A stretch of DNA of 64,000 nt from Membranipora membranacea (GCA_914767715.1 OU612074.1:18774062-18838061); one strand, 5' to 3'. Positions 11,091 to 23,256 are shown, numbered from the stretch's first letter. The notes: generated from the sequence alone by a model not told the origin. A program made the numbers and translations.

Positions 11091-12700
11091 ATGATGCTTC
11101 GCTTCCTCATACTTCTTGCTTGTCTATTTGGTGAGTTTTTCAACCATTTTCACCATTTTCATGTCGGACTCATTAAGTGTGTTAAGATTTTTTATCATTA
11201 ATTAATTAATTTGATTATCTTCTATTTAATTTTTTGTGTAAATGCTTTGTGTTGCCGAACAGTTAGACCTGACCTTCTTCCCTGTCACAAATAAAAATTG
11301 GTTCAATTTTTTACCACCCTGTCATTTTAACTTCTAACCCACCCACATTGTCATTATTGATGCCGAGATATATTGATGAATCAAACAAATATGATATGAT
11401 ATGAAATGTATTTTATTGTTAGTTATTGTTAATGTCAGTGGCAGTTCCCTAGTGACTAGAGTACTGCTACTAACATTTCTTACCAGTTGTCAGTATTGGT
11501 ACACTTCAAACACTGATAATATATATATATATACCCTATAGGTGTTTAATTTAGCTACTATGGTGAGTGAGTTTAATTTAAGATACACTAAATTTCGCTA
11601 GTAGGCTTACTAGTGAAAATTAAAAAAAAGCTGGGATTCGTACCCAGGGCATAACCCTCCATCTGATTACAAGGCAGACACTTAGACCACTACACCACAC
11701 TGCCTTGCATGTGTAGGTAGGTGTATTCCTGTATGATTGTATATTGTTTATGAAACTGAGTGGTGTTTATTGCTTAGGAAGTAATTTCCGCTATCATAAA
11801 ACTTCGCTACTTAGGCAAAACCGCGAAAAGCGAATCCTAAATGCCGTGAAAACTAAACTCCTATAGGGTATATTGTATATTCGAGCTTGAGTGACGTGTA
11901 ATAATTACCTACTAAAATTTCATGTCATTGCTTGCCTGCTAAAGTGATTGAGAAGGGTGAACGTCACTGGTTACCCCAATGAATTTGTGCAGGACCTTAC
12001 TTCTGCCCGCACTGGGATTCCTTCTCAGCCTCCAATAATGTCTCATTTATCATGTATTTTTATGCATATTTCCTTTTATAGCTCTTGGTGATAGTCTCGG
12101 TGATAGAGTCGGTGAAGACCCATGTACATGGGGACCTGCACATTGGTGTGAAACACCAGAAAATGCTGCGAAATGTGGACCAGCAGCAGTAGCTCATTGC
12201 GCAGGTAAAATTTATAGATCTTATCTACTAGTACCTGCTCATGACTTAGGTATTCATAGGGACGATTAGCATCTCGGTCACTCTTTCCAAGTGAGCACCA
12301 TCGAAGTGATGTGAGGTCATCAGCAGCTGTCTAGACCAATGACCCCACCACCAGCATGTAAAAGCAAGCTGCATCATTCCCTAGACAGCAGCCATACATG
12401 ATATACTTACATCTCGTCAAATTCTAACTATATACATATATAAATTGGTTACCCCAATGAATTTGTGATGGACCTTAGGTCTGTTCACACTGAGATTCCT
12501 TCTCAGTGTTCAATAATTTCTCCTATTTCATATATTTTTTATGCACATTTCTTTTTGTAGCTCTTGGTGATAGTCTCGGTAATAGTGTCGGTGCTGACCC
12601 TTGTACATGGGGACCTGCACATTGGTGCTCAAGCAAGGCAGCTGCGATGAAGTGTAACGCTGTAGCGCACTGCGAGGAAAACGACTGGAAGACAATTTAA
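11091..12700 (+). CDS. Secreted protein with two SapA-type domains
   Basis: Three coding exons: 11,091-11,130, 12,082-12,204 and 12,561-12,700 (stop TAA). Exon 1 is only a signal peptide (MMLRFLILLACLF), donor GTGAGT. Both introns end in pyrimidine-TAG and both junctions are phase 1, so the middle exon is a removable 41-codon cassette. Each of exons 2 and 3 begins ALGDSLG and encodes one SapA-type domain with four Cys: DPCTWGPAHWC, then KCGPAAVAHC or KCNAVAHC. The mature protein is about 90 residues, acidic and cysteine-rich. In vertebrates SapA domains flank the lipid-binding saposin-B domains of prosaposin; here they stand alone, so lysosomal function cannot be assumed. A TATA cassette lies upstream and AATAAA at 12,853. 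Its unit B counterpart has lost these exons. Confidence 0.88.
11533..11869. mobile_element. TA-flanked MITE carrying a tRNA-like unit, within intron 1
   Basis: 337 bp with inverted ends ACCCTATAGGTGTTTAATTT and ACCCTATAGGAGTTTAGTTT (right end, complement). It is inserted in an (AT)n run, so a TA or TATA duplication is plausible but cannot be separated from the run. It lies in intron 1 of the two-domain SapA gene. Confidence 0.75.
11630..11704 (-). repeat. tRNA-Thr(TGT)-like sequence inside the MITE
   Basis: The minus strand has an A-box region (GGTGTAGTGGTCTAAGTG), an anticodon arm with loop CTTGTAA (anticodon TGT) and a perfect T arm (CTGGG-TACGAAT-CCCAG), followed directly by a T run (GCTTTTTTT) that would terminate Pol III. 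The acceptor stem does not pair, so it is not a functional tRNA. Confidence 0.65.
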
Positions 12701-12852
12701 AGAACATGACCACAAATCAACCACTGACCCATCACAGCAGTCGAAAATCAACCACTGACCAATCACAGAAGTCGAAAACCAACCACTGATAAATCACAGA
12801 AGCTTTACTGACACACAATTCATTTGTTTAAATTTATTTGTAATTAAACAGC

Positions 12853-12858
12853 AATAAA
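12853..12858 (+). terminator. Polyadenylation signal AATAAA
   Basis: AATAAA about 150 bp after the stop codon of the two-domain SapA gene. It is preceded by three copies of an AACCACTGA-AATCACAG-like 30-bp repeat (12,717-12,800) in the 3' untranslated region. Confidence 0.6.
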
Positions 12859-12907
12859 AACTATAGCAGACCCAGATGTGTTGATATCCTTTAGAATCGA
12901 TAGGGAG

Positions 12908-13060
12908 CAGCCGTGGTGCAATGAATAGGGCTTGGGATTTTCAATCAATTGGATTCCCGGCGTATCACGGTGGGATCAGGAAGCGCATCAAACCTCAAAT
13001 ACTTCAGTTCCACACTAGTATAAAAAGTCCGTAGACCCATACTGATGATACCAGACACAA
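12908..13060 (+). repeat. Degenerate tRNA-type SINE
   Basis: GCAGCCGTGGTGCAATGAAT resembles an A-box head, GGATTCCCGGC a B box, and GGTGGGATCAGGAAGCGCATC a conserved SINE body. The unit B copy at 50,283-50,420 is similar (TGGTGTCAGGAAGGGCATTC). It predates the duplication. Confidence 0.6.
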
Positions 13061-13736
13061 ATAAACCTCTAGGTTTCCCATACGGTATCACAGGGTATCA
13101 AGACTATAAACAAGCGTGAGTTTTTATGGTGCCTGCAAGCATTAGTGTTAGTTATCTTGAGTTCAAATACTGCCATAATACCACTTGGCTCTCTTGGCGC
13201 CTTTTCAACTCTCAAATGCCTCAAAACTGAAAGCTGTACTCAACTTTTATATATTGCCACCACAACAAAGAAACCTGTCCTCCTCAATACTGCGTCAAGA
13301 GTTGGCCTGGGGAAGGCAAGTTCTAATTTGTTCATGATCTGTACTAGGCCTACTCACTAATCTTGAATACACTCGGTATTGAATAAGAGTGATGGTCATG
13401 GATGATGGTTAAAAGTAACTAAGCAATGTCAAGATTATAATCATTTTCCTATGTGGTTGAGAATTTCTGCTTTTAAGCTTTTCCCCTTTATTGTTCATAG
13501 TCCCAAAAAGTAGCTTGCAGGTATATAGTCAAATAAATTATTTTTACAAAACGAGAGTAGTTAACTCCACATTGTATTGTAAATGTTAAAAAGATAAATA
13601 TATAAAAATTGTGCAGTATTGTGAAATGGCACTTGAGTGGGTTTGGGGAGTCTATTTTACAAACTCATGCAAATAAACTTCTTTTAGTCAAATATATCGA
13701 TATCAATCCTTGACCCATTATAACAGTAATACTCAC

Positions 13737-13779
13737 CAGCTATACAGAGCATCGGATTAAATGTGATGTGAGCCTTCAT
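13737..13779 (-). pseudogene. Orphan signal-peptide exon of the one-domain SapA gene, unit A
   Basis: ATG to GTGAGT donor, 43 bp, phase 1, exactly matching the signal exon at 51,375-51,417. The encoded peptide (MKAHITFNPMLCIAG) has lost hydrophobic residues relative to the B copy (MKAHITLILILCIAG). No matching SapA exon exists downstream on this strand in unit A: the place it should occupy, before 12,900, is not homologous. The gene is therefore dead in unit A. Confidence 0.7.
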
Positions 13780-15051
13780 TCTACTGTCTCGAGTAACCTG
13801 TTGTCGCGTGTGTGCTCTTTCTGTCTCAGCATTTCAGTGAGAATCTTCACTGGTAATATGGCAACAAGTTATCTGAGGGGTATATTGGCTGAGCTGTGGG
13901 ATTAACCCTTATGGCTTCCAATATGAAACCAAAGCTAATCATGTTGTGTGAGTTTTCCAGGCAGGAGGGAGAGAACAACTTCAGCAAACTCCAATTGCTC
14001 AAAAAATCTCATTAATTTTGCTGTTTGCTGGCTTTTGGCGATCAGTGGCAAGTGCAGGAGTGATAATTTTATGAGATAGTCTTAGCTATCAGAAGAGAGA
14101 GCTTCTTATTCCTTCCATCTTGGGATTTAGGTCATTAATTATCTGTGATCGTTATGTTGCACTGCAATGTTGTGAGACATTTCATCATGTATTCGACCAT
14201 GGAATTAAAGAACCGCTTTTAAGGGGTTGTAGTTCTTAGCTGCACGGTAAGTGTCACTTGATTGCTCCAGTTGTATATGGTCTGCTCAGACTGGTAGCAA
14301 TGGTCTGAGCAGTTAGACGTGTAGTCTTCTCAGACATTGGCAGTAGTCTGGGCAGCCTAAATATCCAGAATGGCTATCTGGTAGTGTGAACAAACATATA
14401 ACAAGCAACGGTAGGTGAAAGTTATCAAGGCACCGGGCCGTAATCCCAGCCTTTTGCTATATCACTCCGCCACCAGAGGGAACAAACTTTTGCTTAACAA
14501 CAGAGCACTAAAAACTCTACTACCAAAAACCAAGCATTGCAAGTCACTCCGCAATCAGAGGAAAGAAACTTGTTTTAGCTGCAAACATATGATCGGTGTC
14601 AACAAAGATTTGATAACTCAGAAAAGTCCAAGCAAAGCTCTTGCTTACATTGCTTGCAGTAGTCTAGGTACTGCTTCTATACCGCTGAAATTACCGTTTA
14701 TCTAATTATTACCAGAAAACAACACTGAATGCAGTATACATCATTATTTTTTTCACTCATCGTAACATGTATAGAAACATTTGCCATTTTTCTAGTGATG
14801 ATGATGTGAAAGGCTCTTAATCGATCTGTTTTTGGCATTTATGGAAGCGCTGAGATTATCACCCCCCATTTCTGTGGACAGTGCTTAACAAAGACTGCTG
14901 TACCAAGAGTCAGCAAATGAATTGCAGACAAGAGTTTGATTTAAACTGAAAACTGAAGTTGCTCTAGTTATATAGAAGTTTTATTTTCTTAAACAAATCA
15001 AAACGAGTTACAAATTGGTAATCGTAAGAAAATTTGTTAATTCTGCTCATC

Positions 15052-16170
15052 TCATCTCATCTCATCAGCATACCCGACCTTCTCGCAGTGAGCCTCTGCT
15101 ACTGATCCGCAGTCGTTGGCATTGCTTCTGGTGGCACACCAATATCCTGGTCCCAAGGTACACTTGTTGTCTCCGACAAGAACATCGCGGGACACCATCA
15201 GCTCATCAGCATACCCGACATTCTCGCAGTGAAACTCTGCTACTGATCCGCAGTCGTTGGCATTGCTTCTGGTGGCACACCAATATCCTGGTCCCAAGGT
15301 ACACTTGTTGCTTGCGAATACTCCGAGTCTCTGCTCAGTACAGTAGTCTGTGGTCTTGCATCTCTCAGCAACCTCTCGGTCAGAGCACCAGTGTGACGGG
15401 CCCCATGTGCACTCATTAGATCCCGGGGGACCACTGTAGGCGCCTGTCAAAATAATATCAGTAATCATATTATCTCATAATCATGAATAATAAGTAGATC
15501 AAGGATGATCACGTTTGATCCAAGTTCCTAGCATTTAGGGGCAAACCCATTCTACTGGTCTGTCGCTGGCATCTCAACAAGAAGGAACTCCAAAAAGAAT
15601 CTAATTTTATTTAAATTATAATATTCTTGTAGTGTGTATACGTTCACAGGCTAGACCTTTGTCAAAATTATTTGGCTAGATGAGAAACATTAACCGTCCA
15701 TCGGACCGATCGATTGCTAAGCTTTTTATTTGATTGTGTGGCACCATGTTTCACAATAAACCTCATACCAAGAAGATTAGTGGTTTTCCAAATTATGTAA
15801 TTTAGGATTGCATGAAAATCAGGAAAGGAATCGTCCTCTCTTTTAACGTGTGGAGGCAACTCATATCACTCCTAATGCAGCTTTATCAGCTTTATCGAAA
15901 ATTAACAGGAGTCGCTGTTACTCCTTGGTTTTATAACATAATATGCAGTATAATTTTGGAAGAGTATCAAACATTTGTGACATTTAATTTATCCCTAACT
16001 CATAGCGCTGCTAAAACCTTACAATATGAAAACACGCCATGCAAAAGAATCTTTAGAAGCTGTATTGATGCTGTTTGGAGTTGAACGATACGGGTGCAGC
16101 TGAGAGCTAGGTGAAGTGTAATGAACTTACCGACGGTGAAAACAGCGAGGAAGAGGGCAGCTCGAATCAT
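15052..16170 (-). CDS. Secreted protein with three SapA-type domains (rearranged copy)
   Basis: Signal exon 16,170-16,131 (MIRAALFLAVFTV; 40 bp, donor GTAAGT, phase 1) is joined to exon 15,443-15,052 (acceptor TTTTGACAG). Mature protein: a SapA domain NECTWGPSHWC, then two nearly identical domains NKCTLGPGYWCATRSNAND. Compared with the paralogue at 52,675, the second domain has been removed by a junction inside GVFA, one domain has been duplicated, and the last domain is lost: the frame ends in ADEMR-stop within a TCATC repeat. TATATAAG on the minus strand (16,251-16,258) and AATAAA (14,985-14,980) suggest it is still transcribed. Whether the truncated product folds is unknown. Confidence 0.85.
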
Positions 16171-16250
16171 GATGAGTGTTTTCAAATCAGCTTCAGTAAC
16201 AGAACTGAGATCTTAGATCTGATGATGTGTACTATAATGACCCGAATATT

Positions 16251-16258
16251 CCTTATAT
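16251..16258 (-). promoter_or_regulatory. TATA box of the three-domain SapA gene
   Basis: TATATAAG about 80 bp before the start codon. The paralogous position in unit B (about 54,066-54,073) reads TATATTAG, a weaker match. Confidence 0.6.
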
Positions 16259-19200
16259 ACTGTAGTTATAGGACTGTGCAACAACAAATGATGGGTGGTA
16301 ATATGTATGCCCCAAAACTTAAGTCTCACATTTGAATTCCTGAGGCTAGCATGTGAATTGGTATCAGGTTGATGGCGCAACGGCCATGAAGATCTATTAA
16401 TGTAGTGAATTATCTTGGTGACAGACTTGATAAGATAGTACTAGTTCTTGACATGGTCGATCAGATGTGAACTACTCATGAACTATACCACACAGTAGTG
16501 AAACTAGTATTAAATCTTAGATCAATAAAGCCAAGAAGACTGTAAAATTTTGTTTGGCATTCAATTTATAGAATCTATAGAAGAAATTTTATTAGCTTGG
16601 TCTTGATGTAGATCAAATTTGATCCAATGCGCCCACAATCTGGTCATTCCCATAAAGGCGGCGGCTCAAACTTTAAATTCAGGCAAATTGGATCATGGTT
16701 GATCTAGTCTTGATGACCAACGAACATCATCTTCCAATGAAAAACCTCACAAAATATAGGAATTATTTCTATAATTATACAGAACTCAGGTAGCGAACAC
16801 CTTTTAAATATAAATAAAAAGTGTATGACAATAAAAAATTTGATACCAACAAACAAAGAAGGAGGCCGAATTTCCATCATCCGTTTTCCCCTATGTGCTG
16901 TTTGCCCACCGCCTAGTATCGAATCAAGCCTTGTTCTCATCAAGCCGAACTCCGACCAGGACATCTCTGCCCAAAAAGTTCTTTAGGGAAATGTGTCATC
17001 AAGATCAATGTTTTGTTGTTGCTACATACTCTGCCTTTTTAGTCACCAGCATTTGGTGCTGTGGATTATATGAATTAGTGTAAAATTCAGAACTAGATAA
17101 GAAAATGGAATTTCACTGGTTGGGTGTGGAACACTCAGGCAGTAGATAGGCAACTAAAGTTAGTAATTTTTCCTGCCATGGACAGCCTCATCAATGAATG
17201 TTGACATAACAAAGCATGTGATTCTATAAAGACACCGCATCACACACTCTTCCTTCGTCAGAAATATATCATGATTGAACGCAGCTAAAAACGAGGCTGT
17301 ATAGAACTCGCTAGGTATGTAGTTTGATTAGCAGTTCAGGATTTTTCTGTGCTGTAATCTTATTTCTCTGTATGCTCGACCAAAAGGTGTGATATGCTCA
17401 AATGATAGCGCATTAGGAAGCCATCGACCAAATCTTGGTTCTTGTTAGCTGAAATCTCATACTTGGGAGTGAAGTAAAGCTGAAATTAATGACTCCATCC
17501 AAAGAGAATCGATTACTGAATTAATTTTTGTGCATTTTAGCTAAGGAAAACAGGACAGCTTTGCTCAATAATACTTCAAGTCCTCTAAGTGCAACAAAAC
17601 TTGTCGGCTACATCTTGTGATTTAATAAATCATTTTTATTATGTTTTAGTAATTAAAAGATGGACCGGAGGCCTGACCGGGAATTCATACATGATGTTTG
17701 TCAATTAGTCCAGAAGACACCTAGCTAAAAGTGCTCAAAAAAAGGTGTTTACTTTAACGAAATGGGGGCAATATGGAATTAAATTTTTCTAGATCAAAAT
17801 TTTATGCTGATTTCAAATATCTGGTTTCTTCACCTCTCAGTTTGCCAGTTAGAAAGTAATCCAGGGTTATAGTCCTGAATTAACGAAAAGCTATTGTTCA
17901 GTTCATTATAACTGAAGTGGGCAACAATTTGGCAGCATTTATATGTGTAGATAGGTTGTGTCAATATTATGTTCTAGTTCTACACCTCTAAGCTTGGCAG
18001 TTAAAGAGAAATTAAATTTTTAAACTTTCAAAAAAATGGAGGGGACAACTCTAAATATTGCGATATAATCCCATTGTTTTGCCTATTGTGTAATGTCGGA
18101 TTTGAAACCTCACCGTTCGAGCCTTGATATAATAATATACATACTGTATATGTACTGTATGTATAATGTTTATGTACTGTATATATACCTAGATACTACA
18201 TATATTGCTTTGTTTAAAAACCACTATGGCGTGCATCCAACCAATTTCTATCAGCTCGCATAACATAAATTAGATGGGGCTGATTGCCTCTGACAACCGT
18301 GTTGAACAACGGCCAGAGAAGATTTGTAGCTCAACTAAGAATCAGTGGATATAATGTATTCAACGACATTGGCTAATGTCTGAACAGAAGAGAAGAATCA
18401 GAATGAGTCAAATGGGAGTACCATACCGTATCTTTGTCTTCCCTAATAAAATTCATAATATCACCAAGAAGGAAAATTAGAGAAAGATTTCATTCTGTAT
18501 GGTAGCCTGAATAGCACATGTCACAACGCTTCTTGTTTTGATTTGAAATTACTCTTATCACATTCAGTCTCCCTCTATTCATATTATTAAAATTGTTTCC
18601 CTTCTTGGTGACATCTTTTGAATAATAAGCACAGGGCTCTGATAGTTCTCGCAGTCTCAGAATTTTAGCTGCTCTGACTTATTTTGTAAATATTTAGACC
18701 AGAGAAATAGGCTAATAAACCTGATAAACTGGAAAACTATTGAATGATAGTGTGAAGGTCTCATTGACATGTTTATGCGTAGATAGTGTTAGGGTTTAGG
18801 GGAGATGTAAGGGGATGGTGTCCCCCTTCCTACTTTGTCTAGGGGGTTGCATCCCCCCCCCCCCCTTATATTATAACCCAGGTAACCACCAGCTGGTAAG
18901 TACATCAATATGAGTTTTTCAAAATATGGCTAAATTTGATGCAATTTCAATTGTAATCACCACAGGGCTCCGGCGGCCGGGACTCCGCCCACGACTCAAA
19001 AGAGGGCATAGGCGGCCCCCTGGACCCCCGGCCTGATTGGCATCCCCCTACCTCATATTTTCAACACTTCTAACACTGTGCGCAGATATCCCATCCTCAA
19101 CCGCTGAGGCACTGGGTGGGGAAAAATAGATAGCCGGGTGTATTACCTGAACTAGAATACATAGTTGGCCTTTGAATCTCAATCACATGAAACAGCTGCT

Positions 19201-20004
19201 GGAGCAAAATTGCTGAAATGATCAGTACTAGAATCTCAGCTATATATATTAAATTCATGTCTGTGAAATTTCCAGTTGCCACCCCAGTTGCCATCACTAT
19301 CGTTTGGTCATCCCCACACAAAAATGTGTACCCATCACAATGGATTATTTCTTATTAAAAGACACTATGTCAAGTCCTCAAAATCAGGTAGGGGGAGGGT
19401 GGCTTGTCAAGACAGGCTAAAAAAAACCAATCACAGCAGCTGTGCAGATATAATATCGTGCAGAGCCTGCATGCAGTCTTGAGGGATTGCGAGGGCTTTT
19501 GAGATGTTACGAGGCGGTATTGGGTAACTTTGGGTATTGAGAAGCAGTCATGTGGCCGAGTTCATAGACTCAGATCATCAGACAGAACAAATTGATTTGG
19601 TCAATACCAATACAAATAAAATTACTGATAGATTTTAATGCCCATTTACCTAAAACACTGGGTTATTTTGCCAGCTATAAGGTGAATGAATTATGTCTGC
19701 AAGTGGTGAATTTGATGGTTTCATTATAACCAAGGAGTAATGCAAGTGGTTGAAAGTTTTATCCTTGAAGCTCCAGTAGCTGCTTCTTCCTCTGCCAGCT
19801 TCTCTCAATTCAGCCCTCTCGCAAACCAAACTGCAAACTCTTATAGCAATTGTTGACTAAGAGGTCATAGCAAATACACTATAATTCCCTCTATTGGATT
19901 GAATTTGGTGGCTGCAGCCTTTTAAAATCTTTCTAAGATGCACTCACATCTCTCTGCATATATGTCAGGGTGACAATTTTTGAAGCATACACCAGTACTA
20001 TTAA

Positions 20005-20674
20005 AGACTTTGTTTGAGGCTGCTCTTTTGTAGCACATCTTATTCTCCATATTTTATTCTACCATGTGAGCGATTTCAGCTTTAGAATCTAAATATTGAG
20101 GAAGTTATGGTCTCTCAAACTTCCAGGGTGATTGCCTTCAATCGGCATTGGGAATAAGCGGATGTTTCCCCTGGGGTACGTCACAACCATAGACATGTGT
20201 TTTGTCTATGGTCATACTTATTATGAGTTATTAGTTAATACACTAATAATCACACAGATAAGATGATGATCAAAATTCAGACCTGGGTGGGAATCGGAAC
20301 CCGGGTCCCCATACCTATAGGCAACGACGCTACCATCACGCCACTTGGACCAACTAGGTTAGCCAGTAGACAATATAGCTCAGTGTTAGCAGCGTTGCCT
20401 GCAAAGCCATTTGGACCTGTGATCGAGACCGTTACAGATCTGAACATTTTGATCATCAACATATTTATTAGTGTATCGTAATAAGTATGATGGTTGTGAC
20501 GTACCCTAGGGATTGCCAGCTGATTCTTACTGCCGATAAATTGCCGTCACCTTGGAAGTTTGACAGGCCATAACTTCCTCAATATTTGGATTCTAAAGCT
20601 GAAAATTGCTCACATGACAGAATAAAATATGGAGAATAAGATGTGATAAAAAAGAGAAGCCTCAAACAAAGTCT
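20005..20674. mobile_element. TTAA-flanked palindromic MITE (left arm copy)
   Basis: 670 bp between TTAA at 20,001 and 20,675. The termini are AGACTTTGTTTGAGGCT and its complement. The same target sequence without the insert occurs at 21,181 (ACTATTAAAACGATG), which gives the empty site. The TTAA target is that of piggyBac-type elements, but the ends do not show the usual CCC start, so the superfamily is not assigned. Confidence 0.8.
20285..20445. repeat. Pair of opposed tRNA-like sequences within the TTAA element
   Basis: Minus strand: TGGCGTGATGGTAGCGTCG (A box) and GGGTTCCGATTCCC (B box) between about 20,350 and 20,285. Plus strand: TATAGCTCAGTGTTAGCAGC (A box) and GTGATCGAGACC (B-box-like) between about 20,375 and 20,430. 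The two face away from each other. The second-arm copy (23,680-23,835) keeps both. Neither has a paired acceptor stem. Confidence 0.5.
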
Positions 20675-22763
20675 TTAAAACGATGAATACCAGACAGAAT
20701 TACTGTACTGGAGGAATGGCAAAAAACCGACAATAACAACTTTCTGCGGTGATAGCTCAACCAGAGAAAATATTTTCATCACCATCTCTGAGGGTAGTCG
20801 CTACCATGATAAAATCATATACAGAGATCTTAGTATTACTAGAACTTTTCGAGAGATCTAAACCAACGCTTCGAACTACATACAAATAACTATGCTTGAT
20901 CCATGGAAAAGAAGCTAGGGTGGTGAAAGTTGCTGACGTGTTTGAACGTTGCAAAAATGAGATGACAGAGTCAGTATTCTTTAAGCCTTGGATCATTAAT
21001 TTGACACACAACATCATCTTCCTTCAAACCTAAATGAACGTAATGACTGAACATTATTTGGGGCTTGAGCTAACACATGAATCTAAAAATAATGACCTCA
21101 TTTTGAACGACGAGGTCGTCGTTTCTCTTGCCTGGTGGACTATGTCAGGGTGACAATTTTTAAAGCATACACCAGTACTATTAAAACGATGAATACCAGA
21201 CAGAATTACTGTACTGGAGGAATGGCGAAAAACCGACAATAACAACTTTCTGCGGTGAAAGCTCAACCAGAGAAAATGTCTTCATCACCATCTCTGAGGG
21301 TAGTCGCTACCATGATAAAATCACATATGTTATGTTATGTATGCACTTTAATAACCGATTAATGCTGGAGCAAATAAGATCATGTTAATAGAAAAAGGAG
21401 TGAAAACTAAAAGTAATTATCTATCTATCATGATGACATTATTCGTATTTCATGAATTACATACAGGCAAAATATAAAAAAATGGTCTGGTCAGGTAAAA
21501 GAAAGAAAGCATATACAGGGATCTTAGTATTACTAGAATTTTTTGAGAGATCTAAACCAAAGCTTCCAACTACATACAAATAACTATGCTTGATCCATGG
21601 AAAAGAAGCTAGGGTGGTGAAAGTTTTTTTTGGCATTCTTTTGCGTTAAATTCAAGAAAAACAAGGATGCAGGGAAAATATCTTTTGGCCTTTCCTGTGT
21701 TCACCATGGCTAATGAAAGCGGCTTCGTATGTGAGAACTTTCGAAAAAACTTTCAAAAACTGGTCATTTGGACAGCACATTTGACGTTATGCAAAAGTTG
21801 CGAAAAATATCAGGTGTATTCGAGAGTCTACTGTTTTCGCAATATGCAAGCTAATTTGTTGAAAGTTAATAGGTATGACATTTGAAGTGTATTCTAAGGG
21901 AAAATCATAACTAATTTTGTTTCGAGCCTATGATCTGCTCTGAATTAATGATTGAAATTTCACATATTTTCACGGCTTCACAAACAAAAATGCATTGTAT
22001 GGCGTGACGTAAAAAGTCAGTTTAGACTAGTCATATGTCAAAGAAAATCAAATTTTACGATGAACGCAATCTCTAAGTATGCATTCCACCTGGTTTGAAA
22101 TTTCTTGCAATTAATTTGACTCCTCCATCTGCTTTGACAAAAACAGCGTTTTCTGCCTCATTTCCTCCCTAAAATGACACAACGTTATCGAATCAAGTTT
22201 TTGTTCAGGTATTCATTTTCAGTAGCTCGGCAGCTTTCCAACGGTATATGATATGTTGATATTCGGATAGGTCTTTGACATTACCTTAAAGTGCATACAT
22301 AACAAAACATATATGATTTTATCATGGTAGCGACTACCCTCAGAGATGGTGATGAAAGCATTTTCTCTGGTTGTGCTTTCACCGCAGAAAGTTGTTATTG
22401 CTGGTTTTTTGCCATTCTTCCATTACAGTAATTCTGTCTGGTATTCATCGTTTTAATAGTACTGGTGTATGCTTTAAAAATTGTCACCCTGACATAGTCC
22501 ACCAGGCAAGAGAAACGACGACCTCGTCTTTCAAAATGAGGTCATTATTTTTAGATTCATGTGTTAGCTCAAGCCCCAAATAATGTTCAGTCATTACGTT
22601 CATTTAGGTTTGAAGGAAGATGATGTTGTGTGTCAAATTAATGATCCAAGGCTTAAAGAATACTGACTCTGTCATCTCATTTTTGCCATGTTCAAACACG
22701 TCAGCAACTTTCACCACCCTAGCTTCTTTTCCATGGATCAAGCATAGTTATTTGTATGTAGTT

Positions 22764-23256
22764 GGATGGATGGATGGATTTTATTACTATCACTGACAGC
22801 ATTATTAAAAGAAAAAATGAGTCGCGAAATACAGTGTAATTTCTGGCACTTTGAATCAGCAAGAAAAAGCGAAGACACTTTGAATAAAAAATCAAATCTC
22901 TGTCTAAAAAAGTATTTCGTTTAAAATAAGAGTGACATGACGCAGAAAACAGTCTCTCCCCAGTGAGCTTCTATGTTCTACTGTACGGTATCTGCCAGAT
23001 GGACATTTACTCAACAAATCATTGATGAAATGATCCTCATCGTGAATATAGCGTAAGGCCAGTGTTCGTGTCTGATTGTCCATCATGGTATAAATATCGG
23101 GATGCTCAATGCCTAACTTAATAGCGTCCTTGAAAATTTTACACAGGCGTTGCTTGTCAGCAGCATACAAGCTTTTAAAAATAATGGGTAAGCAATAGGA
23201 GATTCGTGATACAATAAAACTTTTAAAAAGCACAATTGATAGTGATTTAGAGCTTG
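22764..23256 (-). mobile_element. 5'-truncated LINE 3' end with ATCC-repeat tail
   Basis: Present only in the right arm of the palindrome: the left arm reads straight through (CGCTTCGAACTACAT at 20,867). The minus strand encodes the C-terminus of a non-LTR retrotransposon ORF2 (LFKSFIVSRISYCLPIIFKS, then LCKIFKDAIKLG and a C-terminal tail to 22,904) and ends in four tandem ATCC units. Terminal microsatellite tails are typical of CR1/L2-like LINEs. Too short to be active. Confidence 0.8.

Larger units (their letters stand above)
12900..17707. repeat. Unit A, duplication block 3
   Basis: Matches 50,280-55,688 in the same orientation, ending at the shared run CATGTTTGTCAAT (A: GATGTTTGTCAAT). 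It includes the three-domain SapA gene. The intergenic part 13,800-14,980 contains an open frame at 14,415-14,705 that in unit B (52,093-52,344) is shifted by an extra G near 52,077. It has no domain, signal peptide or splice support and I do not call it a gene. Block 3 sequence at 16,260-17,707 shows no exon. Confidence 0.9.

Noticed and set aside
11630-11704. Functional tRNA-Thr gene
   Set aside because: The acceptor stem does not pair and the sequence lies within a MITE.
14415-14705. 96-codon open frame conserved at 52,093 as a possible gene
   Set aside because: The upstream part is frameshifted in unit B, there is no signal peptide, domain or splice support, and surrounding non-coding sequence is equally conserved because the whole block is duplicated.
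20757-21017. Minus-strand frame in the palindrome arm as an intact LINE or host gene
   Set aside because: Only its right-arm counterpart continues into LINE sequence, because a LINE tail was inserted there; the rest is non-coding arm sequence.
22371-22583. 70-codon frame repeated at 21,054-21,266
   Set aside because: These are the two strands of the palindrome arms; identical translation follows from the inverted repeat and shows no domain.
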